From: Fimbriimonadia bacterium
GTDB lineage: Bacteria > Armatimonadota > Fimbriimonadia > Fimbriimonadales > JABRVX01
Length of the DNA stretch: 38,251 nucleotides
Direction: 5' to 3'
NCBI GenBank assembly: GCA_039961735.1
Contig: JABRVX010000051.1
Span: 1 to 38,251 of the forward strand
Under the pieces are notes generated by a model, which saw only the letters and a program-made list of their open reading frames with translations, ran no database searches and was not told where the DNA came from. Made by a program: the position numbers and the translations under genes. Of this stretch, positions 6,099-16,400 are shown one piece after another. The first letter of the stretch is position 1; the number at the start of each line of letters is the position of its first letter.

Positions 6099-8819
6099 AT
6101 GACAGCCAATGGAATGAGAACCGATCGAGGACAGACGCTGATCATCGCGCTGTTCGTGGTGTTCGTTATGCTGTTCCTCGGACTCGTGTTCGTGGGCATC
6201 ATCGGGCGAAACCTGTTCTATGCCCAACGCAACACGCAGTCCATCTCCGCCGAGAACTTCGCGGAGAGCGGTATCCGCTATGCACACATGATGCTCCGAA
6301 CCAGCCCCGAGGGGGCGGATTGGCGTCCCGTCCCCGCAAACCTGCCGCCGACCCAGCAGGACGATCCGGACTACCTGTGGCTTCGGGCCCCCGATCCCAA
6401 CATTCCGAACGACTTCGGCGGTCCACCCAGAGGCCCCGGCGATCCCGGCGGCGACGGATCCTTCACCCGGCTCAACTTCGACCAGGGACGCGCGCTGATT
6501 CGGTTGACGTACGCCCCCAAGGTGGACGACCCACTATCACGCTATATCAAGATCGAGTCGGTCGGTCGTATCGGCGAGATGAGGCCTAACGACCCCACGA
6601 TGAAGCGCGGCGTCACCGCGAGGACTTTCCGCCTGAAGGTCGCCTATGCGATGATCGGGATCACCGACTACGCTCGATTCATCACCAACCTCGACCGTAA
6701 GCCGCAGCCGGCGGACCTCGGGATCCCTGTCAACTTCGGTGCTATGTTCGGCGCGGGACAAGTGTCGGTGCCCATGTTCCTCGGTGACCCGGTTGCCTAC
6801 TCGCAGTTCGTCGGGGGGTTGCAGACGCGATCCTACGGAGGGCCTCTGCGAGTGAATTCGGGCCTACGCATTTGGGGGGATCTGCGCATCTACCTCAACC
6901 CCGACTTCGGAGACAAGGTGGAAGTAGCGGGTGACATCGAGTTCGCGACGGCGAGCTCGTCGGGACGGTTGCTGCGTCATGATATGCTGGGTCTGATCCT
7001 GATGCAGCGGAGTGCGAGCCCCGTCTTCAACACGTATCAGGGAATGGTTCGAGACGGCCGGCGGCAGTCCGACACACAGAACTATCCGCGCGGCATCGAG
7101 TACCTCGATCCACCTATCATCAATGAAGTGGATGGCGTGGGTCGGGAGCGGTATCTCGCGGCAACCCGTCACACGGGCCTATGGATTCGTGGTGCCGACG
7201 GACGCTACTTCAACACTGGGGACCTCGGATACGGCGAAGGCGTTTACATTGATAACTCGTCGGACCGCCAAGACGATGTCACCTCTTTCGCCGGTGGACG
7301 CAGCCTGCGCAACGAGTGGCTGAAGCCCAACGTAGACAGCCCCTACTGGCAGGGTCCGTACTACGTACCGCCGGGCTGTTATATCCAACTGATACCGGCG
7401 ACGCCGCAGGTCCCGGGCGGATTCCGCATCATACGTAACATCCGCGACGACGGCCAACGCTGGCGCACCCCGCTCAATGAACCGACCCCGCGCCATTCCC
7501 TTCGGTTCTTCATCGAGAAGGATCCGAACAGCCCGACCGGCGCTATCATCTGGAACGAACTGGGTGGACGCGATGCGGCGACAACATTCAATGGTGTTAT
7601 CTATGCAGAGGGCAATGTCCGTGTCCGTGGCATCATCCCCGGGGGACACCAGCTCACGATTGTAAGTGGAGGCACCATCTACATCGAAGGTAGCATCATC
7701 AAGGGGCGGCTCGCCAACGAGGGTGTCGGCGAGGAGTCGTGCGCGCTGGCTCTACTAGCGAAGGACTACGTGTGCCTCAATACCACACAGTTCGTCGGTC
7801 CCGCATTCGATACGCCCCTCAACTTCGAGCCGGACGCTCTGGACGTTATTGCCCCCTATCACGTGACGGTGGAGCAGAACCGACCGTTCAACGCGATCTG
7901 GGAATTCGGCGATGACCCGAACCAATACACAGGAAGCGGGAGGTACCCGCGGTTGTATGTCCGACATGCCGCGCAGTCCGGTGGTGCCGCGTTCATCAAC
8001 CTACTCGTCAACTATGGTTTGAACCCGGCGGGCTCTGAGTACCTGTTCGATAACGCACCGCCTAACTATGCCGGCGTGTTCTACGGAACCCAGCAGAAGA
8101 TCCCTACCTACGGCCTCGCCGACGCCGCGACGCAGGTTTTCCCGAGATATGAGCACCGTTCGTTTGGTCTTGCCCCACCGGCAGACTACGGCGGATACCC
8201 ACTGCTAACGAGCGGTGAGCTGAACACCATGACCTTCCAGAGCGACGCGCGGATCGCATCTCGAGGGGGCAACCGACCGTACTTCCTCAGCCGCCTTGCC
8301 ATCCAACCGATGGATGTTCGCATCGAGGCGCTGATCTATGCCCAGAGCGGCTCGTTCTTCGTCATTCCTGGGCCTTGGTTCAACGCCAACCCGAACGATA
8401 GGCGCGAACTTTACTCCAATGAGTTGGCACGCCTCAACGCGTTCGGCGTCTACGCCGACTTCCCGTTCTATGCCGAGCCGCTGGATATCAAGGTAACAAT
8501 CCGCGGAGCTGTCTCCGAGAACTTCCCACCACCGATTGCTGACCAGACCGAGTGGTTGCAGCGGTGGGGCTGGATTCCGAAAGAGTACGGCGAGTCGGGT
8601 GTTACCATCCCGGACCAGCACGTTCCTGCGGACTTCCAGAACCGAAGTTACGTCCCGAACCTTTATATCGTTTACGATACGACCTTTGCCTCGGCACGTC
8701 CCGCCGGCTTGTTCGCGCGCGATCCCATGCGGGTGGATCGCTACGGCCGAATGCTGCCTGCGGTACCCAGACTGCCCGTAAGCCCGAGGCTTCTGTACTT
8801 TGGTGAGGTGCGTCCATGA
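6099..8819 (+). CDS. PilX-like protein with DUF4900-type middle (906 aa)
   Basis: The N-terminus has RG at 10-11 followed by QTLIIALFVVFVMLFLGLVF and then the AENFAESGIRYA helix, which fits the PilX_N type. Mature position 5 is Ile, not Glu, as in PilX/GspK-like proteins that cap the filament tip. Further on, stretches such as FNGVIYAEGNVRVRG (about 498-512) and GGTIYIEGSI (about 524-533) resemble DUF4900, a family of pilus-locus proteins with parallel-beta character. ATG 6099 is preferred over GTG 6087 because GAGGAG (6082-6087) would overlap the GTG but lies 11 bases before ATG. The TGA overlaps the next ATG by four bases. Family assignment of the N-terminus is firm; the biological role is inferred. 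Confidence 0.82.
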   Translation: MTANGMRTDRGQTLIIALFVVFVMLFLGLVFVGIIGRNLFYAQRNTQSISAENFAESGIRYAHMMLRTSPEGADWRPVPANLPPTQQDDPDYLWLRAPDPNIPNDFGGPPRGPGDPGGDGSFTRLNFDQGRALIRLTYAPKVDDPLSRYIKIESVGRIGEMRPNDPTMKRGVTARTFRLKVAYAMIGITDYARFITNLDRKPQPADLGIPVNFGAMFGAGQVSVPMFLGDPVAYSQFVGGLQTRSYGGPLRVNSGLRIWGDLRIYLNPDFGDKVEVAGDIEFATASSSGRLLRHDMLGLILMQRSASPVFNTYQGMVRDGRRQSDTQNYPRGIEYLDPPIINEVDGVGRERYLAATRHTGLWIRGADGRYFNTGDLGYGEGVYIDNSSDRQDDVTSFAGGRSLRNEWLKPNVDSPYWQGPYYVPPGCYIQLIPATPQVPGGFRIIRNIRDDGQRWRTPLNEPTPRHSLRFFIEKDPNSPTGAIIWNELGGRDAATTFNGVIYAEGNVRVRGIIPGGHQLTIVSGGTIYIEGSIIKGRLANEGVGEESCALALLAKDYVCLNTTQFVGPAFDTPLNFEPDALDVIAPYHVTVEQNRPFNAIWEFGDDPNQYTGSGRYPRLYVRHAAQSGGAAFINLLVNYGLNPAGSEYLFDNAPPNYAGVFYGTQQKIPTYGLADAATQVFPRYEHRSFGLAPPADYGGYPLLTSGELNTMTFQSDARIASRGGNRPYFLSRLAIQPMDVRIEALIYAQSGSFFVIPGPWFNANPNDRRELYSNELARLNAFGVYADFPFYAEPLDIKVTIRGAVSENFPPPIADQTEWLQRWGWIPKEYGESGVTIPDQHVPADFQNRSYVPNLYIVYDTTFASARPAGLFARDPMRVDRYGRMLPAVPRLPVSPRLLYFGEVRP

Positions 8820-11800
8820 CGCGAACGCTACTAGCCGTCCTCGGGGTGTTGTTGGCTGCGTTGCCTGCTATATCGCAGCCAGCGGTGTACGGTGAAGCGA
8901 GAAACGCCATTCGCGCTGGTATCTTGCTGGTGCCGTCTACCGGCAGCACCTCGTCACCCGGCGGCACGAACGCAGACCCGTACGTCTTCTACAACCTGAT
9001 GATGAGACAGGACTTGCTGCCGGGCGGGTGGGACTTCTACAACCCATATGCTCCATCTGTCGTGACGCAGAGGGTGTATGATCGCTGGCGAGCCATCATG
9101 GGACGGGCGCCCTTCGCCGTCGGTGACCGCGTTCAGAGAAGCATGGCGCCCTATTGGGAGGTGTATCTCGACGACCTCTCGGACAAGCAGCTGTCCAACT
9201 ATGACATCCTACTGATCCACGCGCCGGGAACGTTGCGTTTCTCGCCGGATCAGAGAGAACGCCTGCGCAGGTTCGTGGACTCGGGAGGCGTGCTGTGGTT
9301 CGACAAGGCGACGAGCCAAACCGTTGACGGCAACTCCGGCTTCCCGCTGACGTTCGGAGTGTCCAGTTCAGGCGGCAACCCGCAGCTGGTCAATCCCACA
9401 CACCCGCTGCTCAACTACCCGCACAAGCTGACTGTGGGGGAGGCCACCTTTCTCGGTTCACACCGCGGTTCCCATGCGATCACGCCGTGGGGGGCTGCAG
9501 GGGAACAGGGCTTCGCGGACTTCAAGCGGATGACGCCCATCGTGCTGAACTCGGCGGGCGGTGTCATTATGCACGCCGATATGGGCTCCGGGCACTTCGT
9601 ACTCACGGCGTGCAACGTGGTCTCGAACATCAATGAGCCAGCCGGTGGCACGACGACTGGGCTGGGCCGTAACAGCGGTCCGTTTGCAGGCACGAACTTT
9701 CTGAACATCCCGACTCCGGAGCTTAAGTTCGCATACAACCTCGTGGGGCTGACTGGTAGTCACCGTCAGTTCGGCAAGGGCTCGCGAAAGCTCAACGCGA
9801 CGTTCGAGGATATCGGTGCGCCTCTACTGGGTAAGTGGAGCACACCCTTTACACCGCAAAGCACTTTCGAGTACCACGGCCGTCTCTACAAGAGCCCCGT
9901 GTTCTTCAAAGGATTGCTCATCGTCTCGACTAACACCGAGGTACTCGCCTTCGACGCACAGCCGATGCGTGACTTGGACGGTGACGGCAATCCGGACGAC
10001 GGCTTCCCGGACCTGAGTCAGGGCACGCAGGCCGACCTGGTATGGCGCTTTCAAGTTCCGGGAGCATCGCTGCTGTCCGCACCGCTCGCAGTGGAAACAC
10101 CCACCGAGGCTTCCCAGGGCTTTCAGCCACCTGTCAATCAGGTATGGGTGATGGACCAGGACGGTGCCGTGTACGTGCTAAACGCCTTCCCCGTGCGAAA
10201 CCGGCGCTTGGCCGATACGCAGCAAACAGGCGATTGGAAGCGCATCGATCCGCCGCGCGATGACATGATTCCCTTCTCGCTGCCCAAGCAGCCGAATGCG
10301 CTCACCTACTCGGACGGCATGATTTTCGCTGCGGCAGGAGCACTGACAATCACCAACCAAGTGCGTGGTGGGATCGCGTGGGTGATATCACCCAAGGTCG
10401 CACGCATCGTCTCGACAGGGTTGGACCCGGATAGCTACTTCGTTGCGCAGGGCGCGAGAGCAGTTCCCGGCACGAACCCCTTCGTTACGGCCCCTACTGT
10501 CGGCTATGTCCCGCAAGCCGAACGCGGCGGGGCATCCGATCAGGTCGTGTATATCGGAACCGAGCGCACTACGACGGGTGGTCGAGGCGGTCCTGGTTTC
10601 GCGGCACTGTGGTTCCGCACACGCGGCGAGAAGCTACGCATGGACGGCTATGCGTTGGAACAAACCAAGTTCAAGTGCCTCGCCGCAAACCAGAACCTGA
10701 AAGTCTTCTTCACGACCCCGGGCGAGTTCGAGGAGTTGAACCCGCGGTTCTACGGCTACAGGCAGTCGGATGGGGCACCTGTCGTGTTGCCCGATCCGAT
10801 CGTGGGAGCCGTGCCCGGCGAGTTCATCTTCCAGGGCGACTGGCGAAACGTGGACATCTACGCCGACTACACCATAGACTGGTCGGCGCGTGACTTGCAG
10901 TCGGGCAACCTGAACAAGATCGCCCGTACGGTCATGGTGATGCCGGACGAGTCCACACCGAAGCAGGAGATCATCGGTTCGCTCACCCTGGCACCCAATG
11001 GCAACCTCTTCCTCGTGTCCAGCAATGTGGATGTCACGTCCGATCCGAAGTCGGGTGGTGGATCGCTGTTTTGCTTCCAGGAGAGGCTGAACAACACCAG
11101 ACTGCTGTATCGGTGGCAGTTGCATCACGGCTACAACCATATTCTCGGAGGCACTAACAAAGTCACCGTTCCGCCCGTGATCGTGGATAACGACCCGCTG
11201 ACCAAGATTCCGCCGCTGAACAATTTCTTGGACCGGCCAATGACGAAGATGCACTTCCACGGTAGCCCGGTCATCCATAACAATATGTGCTACGTGGTGG
11301 CGTCTGCGCGAAAGAACCTGGGCTTCTTCGAGTTGCCTGTCACCATTCTGCTGGCCTTCGACGCCGACCCGCAGCCAGCCGAGATTCGCGTCGGCGGACC
11401 CATCCTCGGAACGGAAGGCGACATCGAAGTCTCACAACCCGATCCGGCGGTGAGCCTCAGCAAGGATGAACCTACCGGTTTCAACCGACTGAGCAACCGG
11501 CAAGGACAGGGCGAGATCGAAGTAGATGCCGCCGCGGGCATCATCCGAATCAGCAACTTCTCGACCAGCCCGAGGGGAGAGGTGCGAAACAGCATCAGCC
11601 TGAGCCAGCCGGTGGCCGTGCGTGTTCCCGGTCAGCAGCCGTTCTTCGTGGATCCGAACGCCACCGGCAACCGCTGGTCGCCGCTCCGGTGGTTCATGAC
11701 CTTCAACGGGTTCACGAACGAAGCACCCGCGATGGTCACTGGAAACACCCTGTATCTCGCCGGTGGCTGGAGCCTCGAGAGCTTCATCTGCCCGCCGATG

Positions 11801-13390
11801 CGAATCCCTCCGGCCTATCGTGCAATGGTGATCGCGATGGACGCGGACATCCCTACCAACGACGAGTTCCTGATCAACGACCCTCTGGTGCCCACCAACA
11901 CGCACAGCAACCGGCAGCTCGCCTACTTGCTCATTCTCCCGAACGGCCGGCCACGCTTCAATACCCACATCCGGTGGCCCTCCAACGAGGGGCTGACCAG
12001 CATGGAAGACTTCTGCATCCGAGTGCGTCAGTCGCGCCTCGGCAATAGCCAGAGGGCGCTCGGTGTGATAGGAGGCGACGGGCTGCTCGCCGCGTGGGCA
12101 CCCGACGGCACATTCATCTTCGAAAGAGCCCTCACGCTGGTGACCGATCAAGGCCGCCTCATCGAAATTGACAACCAGGGCTTCGTCAATTGGACTTCCG
12201 AAAACACCTATGCCGGAGCGGTCAATCAGGGGAACCTGTTCCTGAAGATCGTGCAGCTCACGAATCCGACCAAAGCGTACAAGCTGGGCTGGAACGAATA
12301 CCTCGTGGCCGATACGGGAGCCAACCGTATCGTGCGAGTGGACCGTGCGGGCGCCGAGGTGCGCACCATCGAGGGCTTCACGTTCGACCAGCAGATGCTC
12401 GCGGCGGGGAAGCTGTATGGCTTCACTCCGGGAGACCCGCTGAACCTGAGGCAGCCGCGTGACGTGAAAACCTGGACCGACTTCGTGCCAAGCGATGTGA
12501 ACCCGTTCTCGGTGAAGTCCGATCTCGAGTTCTGGATACATTACCTGATAGCAGATACAGGTAACGGTCGTCTGGTCGAGGTGGTCGACCGGTATGTCGC
12601 TGACCCGAACACACTCGCGGTGGGAGCTCCCGTCTCTGCGGAATCGATAGGGCAAATCGTCTATCACAGCCCGTTGAATGCAATCGGCCGCAAGTATCGT
12701 TACCACGCAGTGGATAGGACCCAGACCGGCGTGGACGCGTCGGGGCTTGCCACCTTCGCTTACGTGGCGGCAGTGGGAAACTGGGAGGCGACCGGTGCAG
12801 CCGTCGGCACCGACCCGTTCGGCAGCGACACACAGCTCCAGGCGTACAGCGGTGCCGGCGCGATCATCGTAGAGTACTTCGACCAGACGCTGGACCAGAA
12901 GGACAGAGTGATCGTTATCCATCGGGTGCGCATGCCCGATGGCACGCTGAGACCCTTCGTTAACCCATCGTCCGTACACGCGACCCCGCTACGGTGGGAC
13001 TCGACAACCGGACGCATCGTATTCTCGATCCTTATCGCGGACAATCAGGGAGTGATCGAGATCGCTCCGAACGCCTCGAACCCCAGGGAGTGGGACGTCA
13101 TCTGGAACATGAGCAACGAGAACTACTTCACTCTCCGAGGTGTGTCGTTGCTCGCCAGCGGCGCTCGGAAGCTGGCAAACGGGAACATTCTCATCACCAA
13201 CGCATATACCGGTCAGAAGCCGAATTTCACGGACTTCACGGGTGAGGTGGTGGAGATCCGCTACAGCGATTACAACCCCGGCCAGCCCAACAATGGCTTC
13301 AGCATGGCGGCAGGCTCCGTGAGGGCGGAGATCCCGCCGCTGGTCGGCGCACGGCAACTGAAAACTCCGCTGTTCGCGGACAGGCCGTAG
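8816..13390 (+). CDS. Giant secreted beta-propeller protein in PilY1 position (1524 aa)
   Basis: A signal peptide (residues 1-20) leads into a region (about 125-270) with a glutamine-amidotransferase-like Rossmann fold look: YDILLIHAPGTLRFS, then RLRRFVDSGGVLWFDKA. From about 335 to the end come repeated beta-propeller-like blades, including VWVMDQDGAVYVLNAF and LLIVSTNTEVLAFDA. An EF-hand-like calcium loop is present at D386, D388, D390, N392, D394 (DLDGDGNPDDG). It starts in the stop of the PilX-like gene (ATGA), so it is translationally coupled to the minor pilins. PilY1 of Pseudomonas also has a C-terminal propeller with an EF-hand-like calcium site and the same gene position, but its von Willebrand A domain is not seen here. 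It is best called a PilY1 analogue; true homology is untested. Confidence 0.75.
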   Translation: MTRTLLAVLGVLLAALPAISQPAVYGEARNAIRAGILLVPSTGSTSSPGGTNADPYVFYNLMMRQDLLPGGWDFYNPYAPSVVTQRVYDRWRAIMGRAPFAVGDRVQRSMAPYWEVYLDDLSDKQLSNYDILLIHAPGTLRFSPDQRERLRRFVDSGGVLWFDKATSQTVDGNSGFPLTFGVSSSGGNPQLVNPTHPLLNYPHKLTVGEATFLGSHRGSHAITPWGAAGEQGFADFKRMTPIVLNSAGGVIMHADMGSGHFVLTACNVVSNINEPAGGTTTGLGRNSGPFAGTNFLNIPTPELKFAYNLVGLTGSHRQFGKGSRKLNATFEDIGAPLLGKWSTPFTPQSTFEYHGRLYKSPVFFKGLLIVSTNTEVLAFDAQPMRDLDGDGNPDDGFPDLSQGTQADLVWRFQVPGASLLSAPLAVETPTEASQGFQPPVNQVWVMDQDGAVYVLNAFPVRNRRLADTQQTGDWKRIDPPRDDMIPFSLPKQPNALTYSDGMIFAAAGALTITNQVRGGIAWVISPKVARIVSTGLDPDSYFVAQGARAVPGTNPFVTAPTVGYVPQAERGGASDQVVYIGTERTTTGGRGGPGFAALWFRTRGEKLRMDGYALEQTKFKCLAANQNLKVFFTTPGEFEELNPRFYGYRQSDGAPVVLPDPIVGAVPGEFIFQGDWRNVDIYADYTIDWSARDLQSGNLNKIARTVMVMPDESTPKQEIIGSLTLAPNGNLFLVSSNVDVTSDPKSGGGSLFCFQERLNNTRLLYRWQLHHGYNHILGGTNKVTVPPVIVDNDPLTKIPPLNNFLDRPMTKMHFHGSPVIHNNMCYVVASARKNLGFFELPVTILLAFDADPQPAEIRVGGPILGTEGDIEVSQPDPAVSLSKDEPTGFNRLSNRQGQGEIEVDAAAGIIRISNFSTSPRGEVRNSISLSQPVAVRVPGQQPFFVDPNATGNRWSPLRWFMTFNGFTNEAPAMVTGNTLYLAGGWSLESFICPPMRIPPAYRAMVIAMDADIPTNDEFLINDPLVPTNTHSNRQLAYLLILPNGRPRFNTHIRWPSNEGLTSMEDFCIRVRQSRLGNSQRALGVIGGDGLLAAWAPDGTFIFERALTLVTDQGRLIEIDNQGFVNWTSENTYAGAVNQGNLFLKIVQLTNPTKAYKLGWNEYLVADTGANRIVRVDRAGAEVRTIEGFTFDQQMLAAGKLYGFTPGDPLNLRQPRDVKTWTDFVPSDVNPFSVKSDLEFWIHYLIADTGNGRLVEVVDRYVADPNTLAVGAPVSAESIGQIVYHSPLNAIGRKYRYHAVDRTQTGVDASGLATFAYVAAVGNWEATGAAVGTDPFGSDTQLQAYSGAGAIIVEYFDQTLDQKDRVIVIHRVRMPDGTLRPFVNPSSVHATPLRWDSTTGRIVFSILIADNQGVIEIAPNASNPREWDVIWNMSNENYFTLRGVSLLASGARKLANGNILITNAYTGQKPNFTDFTGEVVEIRYSDYNPGQPNNGFSMAAGSVRAEIPPLVGARQLKTPLFADRP

Positions 13391-13472
13391 CGACCCGGGA
13401 GTGCGAAACGGAACATGAGACGCTTTGCTCGCGTCAAGCAGAAAAGTGGACTTGAGTTTAGGTGATTGGCTG

Positions 13473-16400
13473 ATGAAGCATACTCGATGGCTAATCGGCA
13501 TGGCCATGTGCGCCTTTCTAGTCGGTGCCGGCGTCGCTCAAAACGACTGGCCGGTACATCGCGGCAACCAGCAACGCACGGGTCTGAACGATAAGGCCGA
13601 CGGACCAAACCTGACACAGCTCACCTGGTGGTGGCCGCTGAGAAAGTACGAGCTGCCCACCGTGGCGGTGGACAACGACAACTCCGATGTACCGCCTCTC
13701 GTCTCGCGCACCGGCACCTGGGTCGTGCCGGACCCCGAGAACCAAGCGATCGGTTTTGTGGGAGAGGACTACGAGTACGCCGGATGTGTCGCGGCACGCT
13801 CTGTCGACGACCCGACCGACGGCGCGGACCGTACCTTCCGCTGGACGCTACGCCCCCTCGCCACTCAAGTCGCACACTATGCGCTGTACGTCCAGTTTCC
13901 CTCGAGCGGCACCACGCTGCCGGGCAATACCCGGGTTACTCCTAATGCCCTCGAGGCCGTGTATAAGGTGGAATGGACGCAAGACGGCGTGTCTCGCTCA
14001 CGGGTGTACAGGGTCTCTCAGACCGTAGGAGGCTACAAGATTCGGATCGGTGGCGCGGCGGTCTTCCCGGCGTCCAGCACATCGCCCGTCTACCTAACGC
14101 TGTACAACACCGTTCCCGTGGAGGACAACGGCTTCGGCGAGATCGTGCCTATCGAGAACCCCGACAACGCCATCGTCGTGGCGGATGCTGCCTACCTGGC
14201 CAATCCACCTGCTAGCGCTCAGTCCTCACCCGTGGTGGTCCACCGGGGCGGCATCCCACACATCTACATCACCCGCAACATAGGCAGTGTCGATCCGAGC
14301 GACCCGAGCGGCGTAGACGCGCAGACTCAGGGCGAGCTAGTTTGCATCGTACCGCCCACCCCCACCGTGCCGGAGGCGGTGGCGAAGTGGGTGTGGAGCC
14401 CATCGCAGCAGTCCAACGTGAACAACGTGGTGGATGACACTTCGAGCGGATTCAAGAAGGATTCCGCGTGGGTGCAGGCCACCGAGACCGCAGGCGATTT
14501 CTACGGTGAGACCAGCTACGAAACGACCGTCACCACTAGCGCGAACCAATCGGAGTGGAACAACGCACGTTGGGAGCCGAAGCTGAGCGCATCGGACAAC
14601 TTCGATATCTATGTGTGGTTCCCGTCCTCGGGGGAGACACACCTCAACACACGCAACGCCCGGTACATCGTTCACTACTTCGATCCGGACGACGGGTTGA
14701 CCGAAGACGTAATAGACAACGTCAACCAGGAAGAGGGGGGAAAATGGGTTCGGATCGGTAGCCGCTCCTATCCGAACGACCCCGAGCGCGGGCAGCTGTG
14801 GCTCGAGATCGTGAACTACTCACCCGACACGGGTGATGCCGGACGGTACGTGCAGGCCGACGCGGCGATGTTCGTCGGAGGCTACCAAGGTAGTATGGTC
14901 ACTACTCCGACGACGGCAAACGTCCGCGTCAAGATGCGGGATGGCAGTACACAGAACCGAGACGTCGTCTTCGTAGCAGATCAAGCCGGTTACATCTACA
15001 TGGTGGATGCCATCGGCGATCGAGGGCACACGTGGGCCTACTGGTCCTATCCCTCCACCCCTAACACCAACGATCCGAATTGGGAAGATCCTAACAAGGA
15101 CGCCGACAACGGCGCGCCGACGATAGGTGGGTTCCTTCGTACTACGGCGACGGTGGCGCGCGTGGGCAACAAGGATATCCTTTTCATCGGCAGCACGAAC
15201 GGACGCATGTATGCCATAGACTGCGAGGGCCGAGGCGATTACGACGAGCGGACCGCCACCACAGGCACCACGAAGCGCATCTGGACCTATCCCGATGCCG
15301 TGCCGGACGTGGACAAGAGCAAAGAGAAGAACTACGCTTCGGTCGTAGTAGGCTCACCCGCCTATAAGGATGGCGTTGTGTACTTCGGCACCACCGAAGG
15401 ACGCATTTACGCGTTGGATGCAGCGGGTGAGGGCAACGGTACTACGAGGGAGAAGTGGATCTACCCGGGCCGCGCCCTCGACGGGCAGACCGAAGAGGAC
15501 CCGATCGGGGCCATCGTCGGTACGGTGTCCGTAATCACGACGGGGGACGGCGCCAACCTGGTCGTCTTCGGAACCGCACCGTACCAGTTGGCTCCCGGCG
15601 ATCGCTACAGTGGTAGGGTGATTGCACTCGATGCCGATGGCTCGTCCAACCGGCGCACTACACGGCGTTGGGTGTATCCGCCGCTGGGTGATACCACGCA
15701 GGTCGGCAATTTCTCGTATGGCGGCCCCTGCTATGTACCGGATATCCAGGTGTATCAGAGCGTCTCTGCACGATACGACGTGGTGTATATAGGGGCCGAA
15801 GACGGGCGCGTCTACTACATCAACGCGCGCAATGGCGAGTTGCTGTACCGCAGCGAAAGGGGGCTCGGTGGCGCGATCCGTTCCGCACCGACATTCGCGC
15901 AGGTGGTGCCACACGAGCAGCTTCCTCCCTCGCGTGACAGCATTATTATCTCGACTGCGGCCGGTGACCTGATCGCGCTCAATGCACGCGAGTACGGCAC
16001 TCTCAGCCCAGACCGACTGGGTGAAGCCCACTGGGCCGGTCAACTGACTGAGCAGGCCGAGTTCTTCGGCTCCGTAGCGATCGCCAACGGGTTCATGTAT
16101 GCGCTCGCATCGAACGGCCGCCTGTACGCGTTCAGCGATCAGGCCGCACCGTCCGACTATGACGAGGGCTGGGAGCCGTTCCAGGAGACCGAACCGCCGG
16201 ACCAGAGCGACGATATTGACCTGAAGGATACTATCGTAAAGCGAATCAGCCGAGAGAGCTACAACCAGCTGCGAGCGCTTACACCCGGTAGCACCTCACC
16301 TACACCCTATGACCTGAACGTCGTCAACGAGACGATACTCGAGTGGGGCTCGACGATCTACCTGGTCGCCTACAACTTCTACATCGAGAACGAGGGTGGA

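Noticed and set aside
9971-10003. Dockerin or cellulosome module
   Set aside because: Only one calcium-type loop is present, without the paired repeat and helices of a dockerin.
11432-12979. 515-codon antisense open frame inside the 1524-residue gene
   Set aside because: Rich in His/Arg/Gly/Val with no domain, no ribosome site, and lies opposite a coherent secreted protein.
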